DNA from: CBDBZL01 sp031399025
Lineage (GTDB): Bacteria; Pseudomonadota; Alphaproteobacteria; Sphingomonadales; Sphingomonadaceae
Reading direction: 5' to 3'
DNA length: 64,000 bases
NCBI GenBank assembly: GCA_031399025.1
Contig: JANNOJ010000044.1
Coordinates: forward strand, 1-64,000
The position numbers and the translations under genes were made by a program. The notes below the pieces were generated by a model, which did not search any database, was not told where the DNA came from, and worked only from the letters and a program-made list of their open reading frames with translations. Position 1 is the first letter of the stretch. Every line of letters begins with the position of its first letter. Below, one piece after another: positions 1 through 8,338 of the stretch.

Positions 1-46
1 GCGCCACAGCCCGCTCACGCAAATCCATCGAATAGGGTCGGCTCAT
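1..46 (-). CDS. IS630-family transposase, N-terminal fragment cut by window edge
   Basis: The minus strand has an ATG at 46 that opens a frame reading M-S-R-P-Y-S-M-D-L-R-E-R-A-V-A before the window ends. This opening, R-P-Y-S-x-D-L-R-E-R, is the typical start of the helix-turn-helix domain of IS630-family transposases, which move DNA by cut-and-paste into TA targets. Only 15 residues are visible, so intactness cannot be judged. It points the same way as the penicillin-binding protein gene that ends at 137. Seen: the motif. Inferred: that a whole element lies beyond the edge. Confidence 0.6.
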   Translation of the reverse strand, partial: MSRPYSMDLRERAVA

Positions 47-138
47 CACTGCTGGCCTCCAACCCAGCCAGCAGCTTGAATCAGATATCCAACGCCTTGG
101 AAATCCCAATCCGATTCAACACAGCGTCATCCCGCTCT
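1..138 (-). mobile_element. end of an IS630-like insertion sequence (outer boundary uncertain)
   Basis: The stretch between the transposase ATG (46) and the stop codon of the neighbouring gene (137-139) has no other gene. It carries related short motifs on the minus strand, TTGAATCGGATT near 107-118 and CTGATTCAA near 77-85, of the kind found in terminal inverted repeats of this family. IS630 elements duplicate a TA dinucleotide, and a TA lies at 138-139 inside the TAG stop of the upstream gene. The exact end cannot be fixed without the other end of the element. Confidence 0.4.
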
Positions 139-2458
139 AGAAGGGGGGTTCCTCGACCTCGTCGCCGAACGCGTCCTCGAACCCCTCACGGCTTTCCTGC
201 GCCCGTTGCCGCGCCTCCTCGCGCGCTTCCTGCAGCGCTCGTGCGGTTTCCTCGCGCGCTTCGCGGGCGGCCTCGATCATCGCCTCGCGCCCGTCATCGC
301 CGGGGGCCAAGGACAAGCCGTCCTCGCCATCAAGGCGCAATTCGACGGGCCGCCCCTCAATATCGAAGGTGACCGCGGCGCCATTGCCCAGGATGCGCAC
401 GCGGGTGCCGTCGTCCAGCACGTATTCGTTCGCCGGCAGCTCGCCCGGGCCGACATCCTGCGGCTCGACCGGCCCGCGCGGATCGGGGCGCCGGGTGGGT
501 GCGGGCGCCGGCGCGGCCTGGCCGGTGATCGCCTGGGTCATGAAATCGCGCCAGATGCGCGCCGGCAGCCCGCCGCCGGTGACGCCGGCCAAGGGCGTGT
601 TGTCGTCATTGCCCACCCACACGCCCACCACCAGCCCATTCTCCCCTTGGCCCGCATACCCCACGAACAGCGCGTCGCGGTGGTCCTGGGTGGTGCCGGT
701 CTTGCCGAAATTGGGCCCGCGCAGCATGGCCGCGCGGCCGGTGCCCCGATTGATCGCCGTGCGCAGCATCTGCTCGATCGCCTCATGGTCGCGCTCCGAG
801 ACCGAGCCGGGCGTGTTCCACAGCCAGTCCAGCCAGCCTTGCGGCCGTTCGGCGAAGGCGGTGGGCCGGACGGGGAAGGCATTGCCCGCCACGCCGGCGT
901 AGGCCGCGGTCAGCTCCATCAGCGACATGGTCGAGGTGCCCAGCGCCAGGCTCGGGTCGCCCTCGGCCAGCGGCGCGGCGACGCCGAGGTCGCGGGCGGT
1001 CTCGATCACCGCCTCGGAGCCGATCTCGCTCAGCAGCCGCACCGCCGCCACGTTGCTCGACTGGGCAAAGGCATCCTCCAGCGTGAGCGCCTCGCTGTAG
1101 CGTTCGCCCGCGTTGCGCGGCCGGTAGGAACCGCCGGTGATGGGCCGGTTGGAGATGGTGTCTTCTGGCTCCCACCCCTCGCGCAGCGCGGCGAGGTAGA
1201 CGAACAGCTTGAAGGTGGAGCCCGGCTGGCGGCGCGCTTGCGTCGCGCGGTTGAACACGCTGTCGGCATAATCGCGCCCGCCGATCATCGCCACCACCTC
1301 GCCGTTCGGGCGCATCGCCACCAGCGCCACCTGCGCCCCGCCCAGCGGCGCGCCCGCCACTGCTCGCCGCGCCGCCGCCTGCAGCCGGGCATCGAGCGTG
1401 GTGGTGAGCGTGAGGCGGGCATAGCCCACCTCGCTCAGCGCGCGCGCCTGGGGCAGCGCCCAGTCGGCGAAATAGGTGCCGGTGGGTAGGTCGTTATCCT
1501 GGCGCACGTCGAGCCGCGGCGCGGGCATCGCCGCGGCCTCCGCCTGGCCGACGTAGCCGGCATCCACCATCGCCCCGATGACCGTGCGCATGCGCTCTTC
1601 GGCAAGATCGTAGTTCTTAGTGGGGGCATAGCGCGAAGGCGCCTGCAGCAGGCCGGCCAGCATCGCCGCCTGCTCGGGCCGCAGCTTTTCGGGCTGGCGG
1701 TAGAAATAGTGCAGCGAGGCCGCGCGAAGGCCATAGGTGTTGTCGCCGAAATAGGCGTTGGAGAGGTAGCGCTCGAGGATCTCGTCCTTGCTCAGCCAGG
1801 CCTCGAGCCAGAACGCGATCAGCGCCTCGCGCGCCTTGCGGGTGAGGTTCTGTTCGGGGGTGAGGAAGGTGAACTTGGCCAGCTGCTGGGTGATGGTGGA
1901 GCCGCCCTGCGTGCGCCCGGTGGTGGCGTTGCTCCACGCCGCCCTGGCAAGACCGCGCGGATCGATCCCCCAATGCTGGTAGAACCGCCGATCCTCGATC
2001 GCCAGAAAGGGCTGGACGACATGCGCCGGCAGGTCGGCCACCCGCACCGGCTCATCCACGATGGCGCCGTTGCGCGCGATGGGCGTGCCGTCGCTGGCGA
2101 GCAGGGTGAGCTGCGGCGGGGCGATCGGCTGGAGCGACTTGTTGAGCGGCGCGGTCACCGCCAGCCAGCCGGCGAGCAGGATGAAGCCGAACAACACGCC
2201 GGCCACGATGCGGCTGGCCCACCACAGCCTGGTGCGGCGCGGCGGCGGCGGCACCGGCGCGAGGCCGGGCCAGGGACCATCAGGCCCTTCCGACTCGAGA
2301 TAGCGGGAGCGCCGGTCGCGGGGTTGGCCGGCATCGAAGCGGCCGCGATCCTCGTAGAGCGGCGACCAGGGCGCGTCCTCCAGCGCCTGGTCGCGGCGGA
2401 AGGGATCGGCGTCGTAGGCGTCGTGCCGCCGCGCTGGCTGATCGCGCCAGATGCTCAT
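137..2458 (-). CDS. PBP1A-family bifunctional peptidoglycan transglycosylase/transpeptidase
   Basis: Class A penicillin-binding protein of 773 residues that polymerises lipid II and cross-links peptidoglycan in the periplasm. In order: a charged cytoplasmic tail (about 1-75), one membrane anchor (about 78-105), a GT51 domain with the E-D-R-R-F-Y-Q-H-W-G catalytic motif and G-G-S-T-I-T-Q-Q, then a transpeptidase domain with P-G-S-T-F-K (Ser nucleophile), S-S-N and K-T-G-T-T. The C-terminal tail is Glu/Arg/Ala-rich, ends in E-E-P-P-F and is probably a helix. Length is normal for the family. It starts at ATG 2458. The IS630-like element begins directly after its stop. The family is clear; which paralogue (mrcA, pbpC-like or other) is not. 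Confidence 0.93.
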   Translation of the reverse strand: MSIWRDQPARRHDAYDADPFRRDQALEDAPWSPLYEDRGRFDAGQPRDRRSRYLESEGPDGPWPGLAPVPPPPRRTRLWWASRIVAGVLFGFILLAGWLAVTAPLNKSLQPIAPPQLTLLASDGTPIARNGAIVDEPVRVADLPAHVVQPFLAIEDRRFYQHWGIDPRGLARAAWSNATTGRTQGGSTITQQLAKFTFLTPEQNLTRKAREALIAFWLEAWLSKDEILERYLSNAYFGDNTYGLRAASLHYFYRQPEKLRPEQAAMLAGLLQAPSRYAPTKNYDLAEERMRTVIGAMVDAGYVGQAEAAAMPAPRLDVRQDNDLPTGTYFADWALPQARALSEVGYARLTLTTTLDARLQAAARRAVAGAPLGGAQVALVAMRPNGEVVAMIGGRDYADSVFNRATQARRQPGSTFKLFVYLAALREGWEPEDTISNRPITGGSYRPRNAGERYSEALTLEDAFAQSSNVAAVRLLSEIGSEAVIETARDLGVAAPLAEGDPSLALGTSTMSLMELTAAYAGVAGNAFPVRPTAFAERPQGWLDWLWNTPGSVSERDHEAIEQMLRTAINRGTGRAAMLRGPNFGKTGTTQDHRDALFVGYAGQGENGLVVGVWVGNDDNTPLAGVTGGGLPARIWRDFMTQAITGQAAPAPAPTRRPDPRGPVEPQDVGPGELPANEYVLDDGTRVRILGNGAAVTFDIEGRPVELRLDGEDGLSLAPGDDGREAMIEAAREAREETARALQEAREEARQRAQESREGFEDAFGDEVEEPPF

Positions 2459-2646
2459 CTCGCGGCTGTGTTAACGCGATAATACAGCCATGGCGAGCGA
2501 CTTTTCACCGGCGCCCGGGGATAATCGCGTGGGTCCGGGCAACCGGTCGTTCTGCCGGATCGCGGGGGATCGGTAACCCTGCGTATGGCGGGTCGTTCGC
2601 GGGCTAGGGCACATCCCGACCACGGAAGATAGCGGCGCCGGCGTAC

Positions 2647-3630
2647 CTACTTCTTGCCGACCACGCTCTCGGGCAGGTCTACGCCGAATACCCGCTGGTA
2701 GTATTCGGCCACCAGCATCCGCTCGGCCTCGTCGCACTTGTTGAGGAAACTCAGGCGGAAGGAGAAGCCGACGTCGCCGAAGATCTCGGTGTTCTGCGCC
2801 CAGGTGATGACGGTTCTCGGACTCATGACGGTGGAGATGTCGCCGCCCATGAAGCCCTGGCGGGTGAGATCGGCCACGCGGACCATGTCGGCCACCACCT
2901 CGGCCGCGAGCGTGGTCTTGGACTGGACGATGCGCCGTTCCACCGCCTCGGGCAGGTAGTTGAGCGCCACGACGATGTTCCAGCGGTCCATCTGCCCCTG
3001 GTTGATCGCCTGGGTGCCATGATACAGCCCGCTGGTATCGCCCAGGCCCACGGTGTTGGCGGTGGCGAACAGGCGGAACCAGGGGCTGGGGCGGATGACC
3101 CGGTTCTGATCCAGCAAGGTGAGCTTGCCGGCCTGTTCGAGCACGCGCTGGATGACGAACATCACGTCCGGCCGGCCGGCGTCGTATTCGTCGAACACCA
3201 GCGCCACCGGGTGCTGCAGCGCCCAGGGCAGCAGGCCTTCGCGAAACTCGGTGACCTGCAGGCCGTCGCGCAGCACGATGGCGTCGCGGCCGATGAGGTC
3301 GATGCGGCTGATATGGGCGTCCAAATTGATCCGGACGCACGGCCAGTTGAGGCGGGCGGCGACCTGTTCGATGTGAGTGGACTTGCCGGTGCCGTGATAG
3401 CCCTGGATCATCACCCGCCGGTTGTGCGCAAAGCCGGCCAGGATGGCGAGGGTGGTGTCGGCGTCGAAGACGTAGCTGTCATCCAGGTCGGGCACGCGCT
3501 CGTCGGGCCGGGAGAAGGCGGGAACCTGCATGTCGACGTCGACGCCGAAGGTCTCGCGCACGTCCACTTCGCGGTCGGGGGTGGTATTGGCGAGCCCGCC
3601 TTCGGTAGTCTTGCTGCTCATCTCGTTCAT
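2647..3630 (-). CDS. cobS: cobaltochelatase subunit CobS (AAA+ ATPase)
   Basis: AAA+ ATPase of 327 residues. With CobT it powers cobalt insertion by CobN into hydrogenobyrinate diamide in aerobic cobalamin synthesis. Visible motifs are Walker A G-Y-H-G-T-G-K-S-T, Walker B V-A-L-V-F-D-E-Y-D and the CobS-specific N-terminal segment with S-Y-V-F-D-A-D. Start ATG 3630 was chosen because the family opens with a short M-N-E-M-S-S-like peptide; a longer in-frame extension to 3729 would overlap the divergent promoter. cobT and cobN are not adjacent: downstream is the PBP gene, upstream a divergent glutathione S-transferase. CobS homologues can resemble other MoxR-type ATPases, but the similarity to CobS is strong over the full length. 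Confidence 0.88.
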   Translation of the reverse strand: MNEMSSKTTEGGLANTTPDREVDVRETFGVDVDMQVPAFSRPDERVPDLDDSYVFDADTTLAILAGFAHNRRVMIQGYHGTGKSTHIEQVAARLNWPCVRINLDAHISRIDLIGRDAIVLRDGLQVTEFREGLLPWALQHPVALVFDEYDAGRPDVMFVIQRVLEQAGKLTLLDQNRVIRPSPWFRLFATANTVGLGDTSGLYHGTQAINQGQMDRWNIVVALNYLPEAVERRIVQSKTTLAAEVVADMVRVADLTRQGFMGGDISTVMSPRTVITWAQNTEIFGDVGFSFRLSFLNKCDEAERMLVAEYYQRVFGVDLPESVVGKK

Positions 3631-3732
3631 TGTCGGCGTGCCTAGACGGACCGTTCCTGGCCTGCAACATGGACCTGCAAGCAGGACGCAAGGCAGCCGA
3701 TCGCAAGCGCTGCTCGAAGGGAGCATCACGCC

Positions 3733-4377
3733 ATGAAGATATACGGATTTCCGCTGTCACCATTCGTGCGCAAGGTGGCGCTGGTGGCGAGCGAGAAAGG
3801 ACTGGCGTTCGACTGGGAGCCGACCAACCCGCAGGCGGCGGGCAAAGAGTTCCTCAAGATCAGCCCCTTCGCCAAGATCCCGGCGCTGCGTGACGGCGAC
3901 TTCGCGCTCGCCGATTCCACCGCCATCGCCACCTATCTCGACGCGGCCTATCCCGAGCCCGCGCTGCTGCCGGCGGCGCCGCGCGCCCGCGGCCGGGCGG
4001 TGTGGTTCGAGGAAGTGGCCGACACGGTTCTGGTGCCCGCCGGCGCGCCGATCGTGGTCAACCGCTTCATGCGCCCGCGCCTGTTCGGCATGGCAGGCGA
4101 CGAGGCGGCAGCGCTGGCGGCCGAAGAGGCGATGCTGGCACCGATGGCCTATCTCGACGGCGAGCTGGGCGGCGGCGAAGGCTGGCTCGATGGCGCGTTC
4201 TCCCTGGGCGATATCGCGCTAGCCTCGGGCTTCCGGACGCTGGCCTATGCCGGCTGGGCTATCGATGCCCAAGCCTACCCCCAGCTTGCCGCCTGGTACG
4301 ACCGGGTCTGCGCCCGCCCGGCCTGGCAATCGGTCGCCGCGCACGAAGACGCCGTCGTCGCGGCGCTGGGGGCTTAG
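3733..4377 (+). CDS. glutathione S-transferase family protein
   Basis: Cytosolic GST-like enzyme of 214 residues. The N-terminal thioredoxin-fold domain (1-80) has K-I-Y-G-F-P-L-S-P-F-V-R-K-V, with a Ser where theta/beta-class enzymes carry the catalytic Ser or Cys. It also has the cis-proline segment F-A-K-I-P-A-L and the glutathione gamma-glutamyl site D-S-T-A-I. The helical C-terminal domain carries the substrate pocket. Starts at ATG 3733, divergent from cobS. Its stop overlaps the stop of the convergent HxlR gene by 4 bases, so the two probably share a terminator zone. The substrate is unknown. Confidence 0.88.
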   Translation: MKIYGFPLSPFVRKVALVASEKGLAFDWEPTNPQAAGKEFLKISPFAKIPALRDGDFALADSTAIATYLDAAYPEPALLPAAPRARGRAVWFEEVADTVLVPAGAPIVVNRFMRPRLFGMAGDEAAALAAEEAMLAPMAYLDGELGGGEGWLDGAFSLGDIALASGFRTLAYAGWAIDAQAYPQLAAWYDRVCARPAWQSVAAHEDAVVAALGA

Positions 4378-5072
4378 CGCGGGGGCGGCGAACCCGCGGT
4401 GAGCTTGGCCGGCAAAGCGAACAGCGCCACGAACCGGCGGATGAGCTCGATGTCGCCGCGCAGGGCGAGTTCGCCCCGGCCAGCCACCACCGCGGGATCT
4501 TCGCTACCGTAGACCACCCGCACCAGCGGCGGGGCGACAGCGGCGCTCAGGCCGATCTCGCCCTCCCCTGGCGCGGCCCGCCGGACCGGCAGCTCGCCCC
4601 GGCGCAGTTCCGCCAGGAAGCTGTCGCCTCCCAGCGTGATGCCGACCGAGACCTCGAATTCGCCGGCCTTCTCGCGGTCCAGCATGGTGCGCAGGGACAG
4701 CATGAACGAGACCGGCGAGAGGGCGAGCTGTGGATTGTGCTCGGGCGAGCGCGCGGCCCAGCGGCCGAGTTCCTGGATCACCGGCTCCGCGAGGTAGCCC
4801 CATTGCGTCAGCTCGTAGACCTGCGCCGGGGCGGGCGGGGGCAGGCGGCGGCGGACCAGCACGCCCGTCGCCGCGAGCGAGGCGAGCCGCTCGGCGAGCA
4901 CCTTGGCGCTGATCCCGGGCAGGCTGGCGCGCAGGTCGGAGAAGCGGCGACCGCCCAGCATCAGCTCGCGCACCACCAGGATGGACCAGCGCTCGCCGAT
5001 CAGCTCCATGCCGAAGGCGGTGCCGCAAGCGTCTTCGTACCATTTGCCGTGGAGCGGGCGCGGCGAGGTCAT
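4374..5072 (-). CDS. HxlR-family winged-helix regulator with C-terminal sterol-carrier-like domain
   Basis: 232 residues. The first ~105 are an HxlR domain: a conserved Cys near residue 16 (E-D-A-C-G), then G-E-R-W-S-I-L-V-V-R-E-L, R-R-F-S-D-L and G-I-S-A-K-V-L-A-E-R-L. HxlR proteins often sense electrophiles through this Cys and repress nearby detoxification genes. The remaining ~120 residues resemble the SCP2-like extension found in some larger HxlR proteins. ATG 5072 lies just inside a palindromic operator candidate (5079-5120). The GST, VOC and reductase genes on both sides fit a role as local redox or electrophile repressor, but the ligand is unknown. Confidence 0.85.
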   Translation of the reverse strand: MTSPRPLHGKWYEDACGTAFGMELIGERWSILVVRELMLGGRRFSDLRASLPGISAKVLAERLASLAATGVLVRRRLPPPAPAQVYELTQWGYLAEPVIQELGRWAARSPEHNPQLALSPVSFMLSLRTMLDREKAGEFEVSVGITLGGDSFLAELRRGELPVRRAAPGEGEIGLSAAVAPPLVRVVYGSEDPAVVAGRGELALRGDIELIRRFVALFALPAKLTAGSPPPR

Positions 5073-5078
5073 CCCACA

Positions 5079-5120
5079 AAAGTTACTTTAAGTGATTTCA
5101 TAGTTGCTATATGTAACTTT
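5079..5120. promoter_or_regulatory. probable HxlR operator
   Basis: AT-rich island in otherwise GC-rich DNA. Perfect 8-base inverted arms AAAGTTAC (5079-5086) and GTAACTTT (5113-5120) enclose a second small palindrome ACTT-T-AAGT (5085-5093). The site starts 7 bases upstream of the HxlR ATG and lies about 180 bases before the DUF1428 gene on the other strand. It could therefore serve autoregulation and control of the divergent operon. HxlR-type regulators commonly bind such short dyads. Binding is inferred. Confidence 0.5.
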
Positions 5121-5299
5121 GGCGGGCAGAAAGGGCAAGAGAGTGATTCGCCGGGACACTCGAAAGTGACCGCCGCCAACCCTGCTGTAGACGCTTAGCG
5201 GCACCGCGACCAATCCGCCCCGCCCACCGGCGGGCGCTTGCCGCCCAGTTGAACGACTTCTCGGCACGACCGATGCCGCAGATGGAAGGAGCCTGAACC

Positions 5300-5659
5300 A
5301 TGTACGTGCAAGGATTTCTGCTGGCCGTCCCCGAAGACAAGAAGGACGCCTATATCGAGCTGGCCGCCAGCGCCTCCGAGATGTTCAAGAGCTACGGCTG
5401 CACCGAGATCGTCGAGGCATGGGAGGACGATGTCACCGATGGCAAGGTGACCGACTTCCGCATGGCAACCAAGGCGGAAGCCGGCGAGAAGATCGTCTTT
5501 TCATGGATGATCTGGCCCGATGCCGCAACCTGCAAGGCGGCCGCCGAGAAGATGCAGAACGACCCCGCCTTCGCCGAAGGGATGCCGGAAATGCCGTTCG
5601 ACGGCATGCGGATGATGTGGGGCGGTTTCACCCCCGTGTTCACCATGGGGAGGGCGTGA
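5300..5659 (+). CDS. DUF1428 domain-containing protein (YbaA-like)
   Basis: 119 residues forming a dimeric alpha+beta-barrel-type fold in the DUF1428 family, whose biochemical role is not established. The family signature is visible at both ends: M-Y-V-Q-G-F-L-L-A-V-P near the start, and a C-terminal F-D-G-M-R-M-M-W-G-G-F segment, which is the most conserved part of the family. ATG 5300 follows a GGAAGG ribosome site. Its TGA overlaps the ATG of the next VOC gene (TGATG), so it is the first gene of a coupled operon that runs to at least 8328. Confidence 0.88.
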   Translation: MYVQGFLLAVPEDKKDAYIELAASASEMFKSYGCTEIVEAWEDDVTDGKVTDFRMATKAEAGEKIVFSWMIWPDAATCKAAAEKMQNDPAFAEGMPEMPFDGMRMMWGGFTPVFTMGRA

Positions 5660-6462
5660 TGGCGGCGAGCGATAGAGGCGCATTCGTCTGGTACGAGCTG
5701 ATGACCCCCGACCCGGCCGGGGCCAAGGCGTTCTACGACGCGGTGGTGGGCTGGACCATCCAGGCCGACGCCCAGCTGATCGGCGCCAGCGAATACCGAA
5801 TGATCGGGCGTGGCGATGGCGGCCATGCGGGCGGCGTGCTGACGCTGACCCCGACCATGCAGGGCCAGGGCGGGCAGCCGGGCTGGGTGGGCTATATCCA
5901 CCATCCCGATGTCGATGCCGCGGTAGCGACGATCACCGCTGCCGGCGGCGCGGTGCACATGGCGCCGAGCACCATGGAAGGAGTGGGCCGCATGGCCATG
6001 GTCGCCGATCCGCAAGGGGCGGTGTTCTATATCATGGACCCCACCCCTCCCGCCGGCCAGGCGGACGCGACCAGCACCGTGTTCGACTACGCCAAGCCGC
6101 AGCACGTGCGCTGGAACGAGCTGCAGACCGACGATCCGGCGGCCGCGGTGGAACTTTACTGCGAGCTGTTCGGCTGGCGGCAGGAGGGCGCCATGGCGAT
6201 GGGCGAGTTGGGCGATTACCAGTTCCTCCACCGCGGCGAGGGGATGATCGGGGCGGTGATGCCCAGGATGCCGGGCGTGCCGCGCTCCGGGTGGAGCTTC
6301 TACATCGGCGTCGAGGATATCGACCGGGCGGCCGAGGCGGTGACGGCAACGGGCGGCATGCGCCTGGGCGAGATCCAGGAAATCCCCGGCGGCGAGTTCT
6401 CGCTGCATGTGATGGACCCGCAAGGCGCCGCCATCGGCCTGGTCGGCCCGAGGAAAGGATAG
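5659..6462 (+). CDS. VOC-family protein with two tandem glyoxalase/dioxygenase domains
   Basis: 267 residues made of two VOC modules (about 10-125 and 135-265). Each begins with a beta strand carrying a W-Y/W-N-E-L motif (F-V-W-Y-E-L-M-T and V-R-W-N-E-L-Q-T), and each ends with a Phe/His/Met-rich strand before D-P-Q-G-A. Tandem VOC proteins of this type are usually annotated as glyoxalase or bleomycin-resistance-like; metal ligands and substrate cannot be set from the sequence. ATG 5659 overlaps the upstream stop. An earlier in-frame extension is rejected because it would lie inside the DUF1428 gene. Confidence 0.87.
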   Translation: MAASDRGAFVWYELMTPDPAGAKAFYDAVVGWTIQADAQLIGASEYRMIGRGDGGHAGGVLTLTPTMQGQGGQPGWVGYIHHPDVDAAVATITAAGGAVHMAPSTMEGVGRMAMVADPQGAVFYIMDPTPPAGQADATSTVFDYAKPQHVRWNELQTDDPAAAVELYCELFGWRQEGAMAMGELGDYQFLHRGEGMIGAVMPRMPGVPRSGWSFYIGVEDIDRAAEAVTATGGMRLGEIQEIPGGEFSLHVMDPQGAAIGLVGPRKG

Positions 6463-6465
6463 GCC

Positions 6466-6960
6466 ATGACCAGCGCGACGATCTGCCTGTGGTTTGAGAA
6501 GCGCGACGCGGCCGAGGCGGCGCGCTTCTACGCCGAGACCTTTCCCAACAGCGCGGTGGGCGGCCGCATGGTCGCCCCAGGCGACTATCCCAGCGGCCGC
6601 CAGGGCGACGAGCTGGTGGTCGAGTTCACCGTGCTGGGCCTGCCCTGCATCGGGCTGAACGGCGGCAAGGCAGGCTTCTCTCACAATGAAAGCTTTTCCT
6701 TCTGCGTCGAGACACAGGACCAGGAGGAGACGGATCGCTACTGGACCGCCCTGGTCGGCAATGGCGGGCAGGAGCGCCAGTGCGGCTGGTGCAAGGACCG
6801 CTGGGGCATATCCTGGCAAATCACCCCGCGCGCGCTCAACGAGGGGATGAAGGACCCCGACCCGGCAGCGGCCAAGCGGGTGATGGAGGCGATGCTGACG
6901 ATGCAGAAGATCGACGTCGCCGCCATCGACGCCGCGCGCGCCGGCGCCGAGAGGGGCTGA
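6466..6960 (+). CDS. VOC-family protein, PhnB / 3-demethylubiquinone-methyltransferase-like
   Basis: 164 residues of the PhnB-like VOC subgroup. Seen are the opening I-C-L-W-F-E-K-R-D-A-A-E-A-A-R-F-Y, the middle strand with G-L-N-G-G, and the C-terminal C-G-W-C-K-D-R-W-G-I-S-W-Q-I-T-P, diagnostic of this subgroup. The name 3-demethylubiquinone methyltransferase is a historical domain label; true enzymatic activity is not demonstrated for these proteins. Starts 3 bases after the previous stop and sits in the same operon. Confidence 0.86.
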   Translation: MTSATICLWFEKRDAAEAARFYAETFPNSAVGGRMVAPGDYPSGRQGDELVVEFTVLGLPCIGLNGGKAGFSHNESFSFCVETQDQEETDRYWTALVGNGGQERQCGWCKDRWGISWQITPRALNEGMKDPDPAAAKRVMEAMLTMQKIDVAAIDAARAGAERG

Positions 6961-6964
6961 GGCG

Positions 6965-7630
6965 GTGGCCCGCAGGATCATCGGCGCCGCGTTTGTCTCG
7001 CTCGACGGGGTGATGCAGGCGCCCGGCGGGCCGGAGGAGGACCCCGCGGGCGGTTTCGCCCACGGCGGCTGGATGGCGGCGCTGTTCGACGAGGCGGTGG
7101 GCAGCCAGGTGGATACCTTCCTGCGCCCGCCGTTCGACCTGCTGCTCGGCCGGCGCACCTACGACATCTTCGCCGCGCACTGGCCGTTCGTGCCGGCGGA
7201 CGATGCGATCGGCATCATGTTCGCGGCCAACCGCAAGTTCGTGCTCACCCGCTCGGACGCGCCGCTGGCTTGGCAGGGCAGCCAGCGGCTGGCGGGCATG
7301 GACGAGGTGGCGGCGCTGAAGGCGGGCGAGGGACCCGACCTGGTGATCCAGGGCAGCTCCACCATCTACCCCGAGCTGTTCGCCCACGGGCTGGTGGACC
7401 GGCTGGTGCTGATGATCGCGCCCGTCGTGCTGGGCGCGGGCAAGCGGCTGTTCGGCGAGGGCACGCCGGCGGGCACCTGGCGCGCGGTCGAGCACCGCGT
7501 CAGTCCGGGCGGCTCGGTGATGGCGACCTACGAGCCCGCCGGGCCGGTGGCAATTACCTCCTTCGCGATGCCCGAGCCCAGCGCCGCCGAGCTGGCCCGG
7601 CGCGCCGCGATCGCGGCGGGCACCTGGTGA
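6965..7630 (+). CDS. dihydrofolate reductase family protein (RibD C-terminal-like)
   Basis: 221 residues. The NADPH-binding reductase fold related to DHFR and the RibD C-terminal domain is visible as the first strand with F-V-S-L-D-G-V-M-Q-A-P-G-G, the L-L-L-G-R-R-T-Y-D helix, and V-I-Q-G-S-S-T near the cofactor loop. Such stand-alone proteins are common in stress or xenobiotic operons and their substrates are mostly unknown. The start is GTG 6965, 4 bases after the previous gene. Its TGA overlaps the GTG of the next gene. Confidence 0.88.
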   Translation: MARRIIGAAFVSLDGVMQAPGGPEEDPAGGFAHGGWMAALFDEAVGSQVDTFLRPPFDLLLGRRTYDIFAAHWPFVPADDAIGIMFAANRKFVLTRSDAPLAWQGSQRLAGMDEVAALKAGEGPDLVIQGSSTIYPELFAHGLVDRLVLMIAPVVLGAGKRLFGEGTPAGTWRAVEHRVSPGGSVMATYEPAGPVAITSFAMPEPSAAELARRAAIAAGTW

Positions 7631-8328
7631 GTACCGCCGACGGCCCCCTCGCGCTCTACGGCCATCCGTTCTCGTCCTACACCTGGAAGGCGCTGATCGC
7701 GCTCTACGCCAACGCCACGGCGTTCGAATTTCGCGCGATCGGACCGGAACACGCCGAGCATTTCGCCTTCACCAAGGCGGCGCACCCGGCGGGCAAGTTC
7801 CCGGTGCTGGCCGATGGTGAGACGGTGGTGGTGGAGACGACCGCCATCGTCGAGCACCTGGCGCTGCACCATCGCGGCCCCGCCCCGCTGCTGCCGGCCG
7901 ACCCGGCAGAGGCGGCGCGGATGCGCATGCTCGACCGGGTGTTCGATCATTACGTCATGGGCAACATGCAGCGCGTGGTCGCCGCCTATTTCGCCGATCG
8001 CGACCGGCCCGAACTGGGCGAGATGCGCGACCGGCCCGATGCCTACGAAGTCGCCGGCGGCAGAGCGGGGTTGCGGCGCGCCTATGCCTGGCTCGAGGAC
8101 TGGCTCGCGGCGCACCCGCCATGGCCGCATGTCAGCCTCGTCACCTGCGCCGCCGCGCCCGCGCTGTTCTATGCCGACTGGATCGAACCGATCCCGCCCG
8201 AGGCGCCGCGCCTCGCCGCGCTGCGCGCCGAACTGCTGGCGCTGCCCGAGGTGATCCGCTGCATCGACGATGCGCGCCCATACCGCGCGTACTTCCTGCC
8301 GGGCGCGCCCGAGCGCGACCCCTTCTAG
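7627..8328 (+). CDS. glutathione S-transferase-like protein
   Basis: 233 residues starting at GTG 7627 in a GTGA overlap with the reductase upstream. The thioredoxin-like N-terminus reads L-Y-G-H-P-F-S-S-Y-T-W-K-A, followed by A-G-K-F-P-V-L and E-T-T-A-I (glutathione site). The helical C-terminal domain ends in A-Y-F-L-P-G-A. It is the last intact gene of the coupled operon that begins at DUF1428. An upstream extension of the frame would overlap the reductase and is rejected. Substrate unknown. Confidence 0.85.
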   Translation: MSTADGPLALYGHPFSSYTWKALIALYANATAFEFRAIGPEHAEHFAFTKAAHPAGKFPVLADGETVVVETTAIVEHLALHHRGPAPLLPADPAEAARMRMLDRVFDHYVMGNMQRVVAAYFADRDRPELGEMRDRPDAYEVAGGRAGLRRAYAWLEDWLAAHPPWPHVSLVTCAAAPALFYADWIEPIPPEAPRLAALRAELLALPEVIRCIDDARPYRAYFLPGAPERDPF

Positions 8329-8338
8329 GGAGGTCACC

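Noticed and set aside
206..1489. 427-codon plus-strand frame opposite the PBP gene
   Set aside because: It is a mirror frame of a clear PBP1A gene in GC-rich DNA, Arg/Gly/His-rich and without family motifs.
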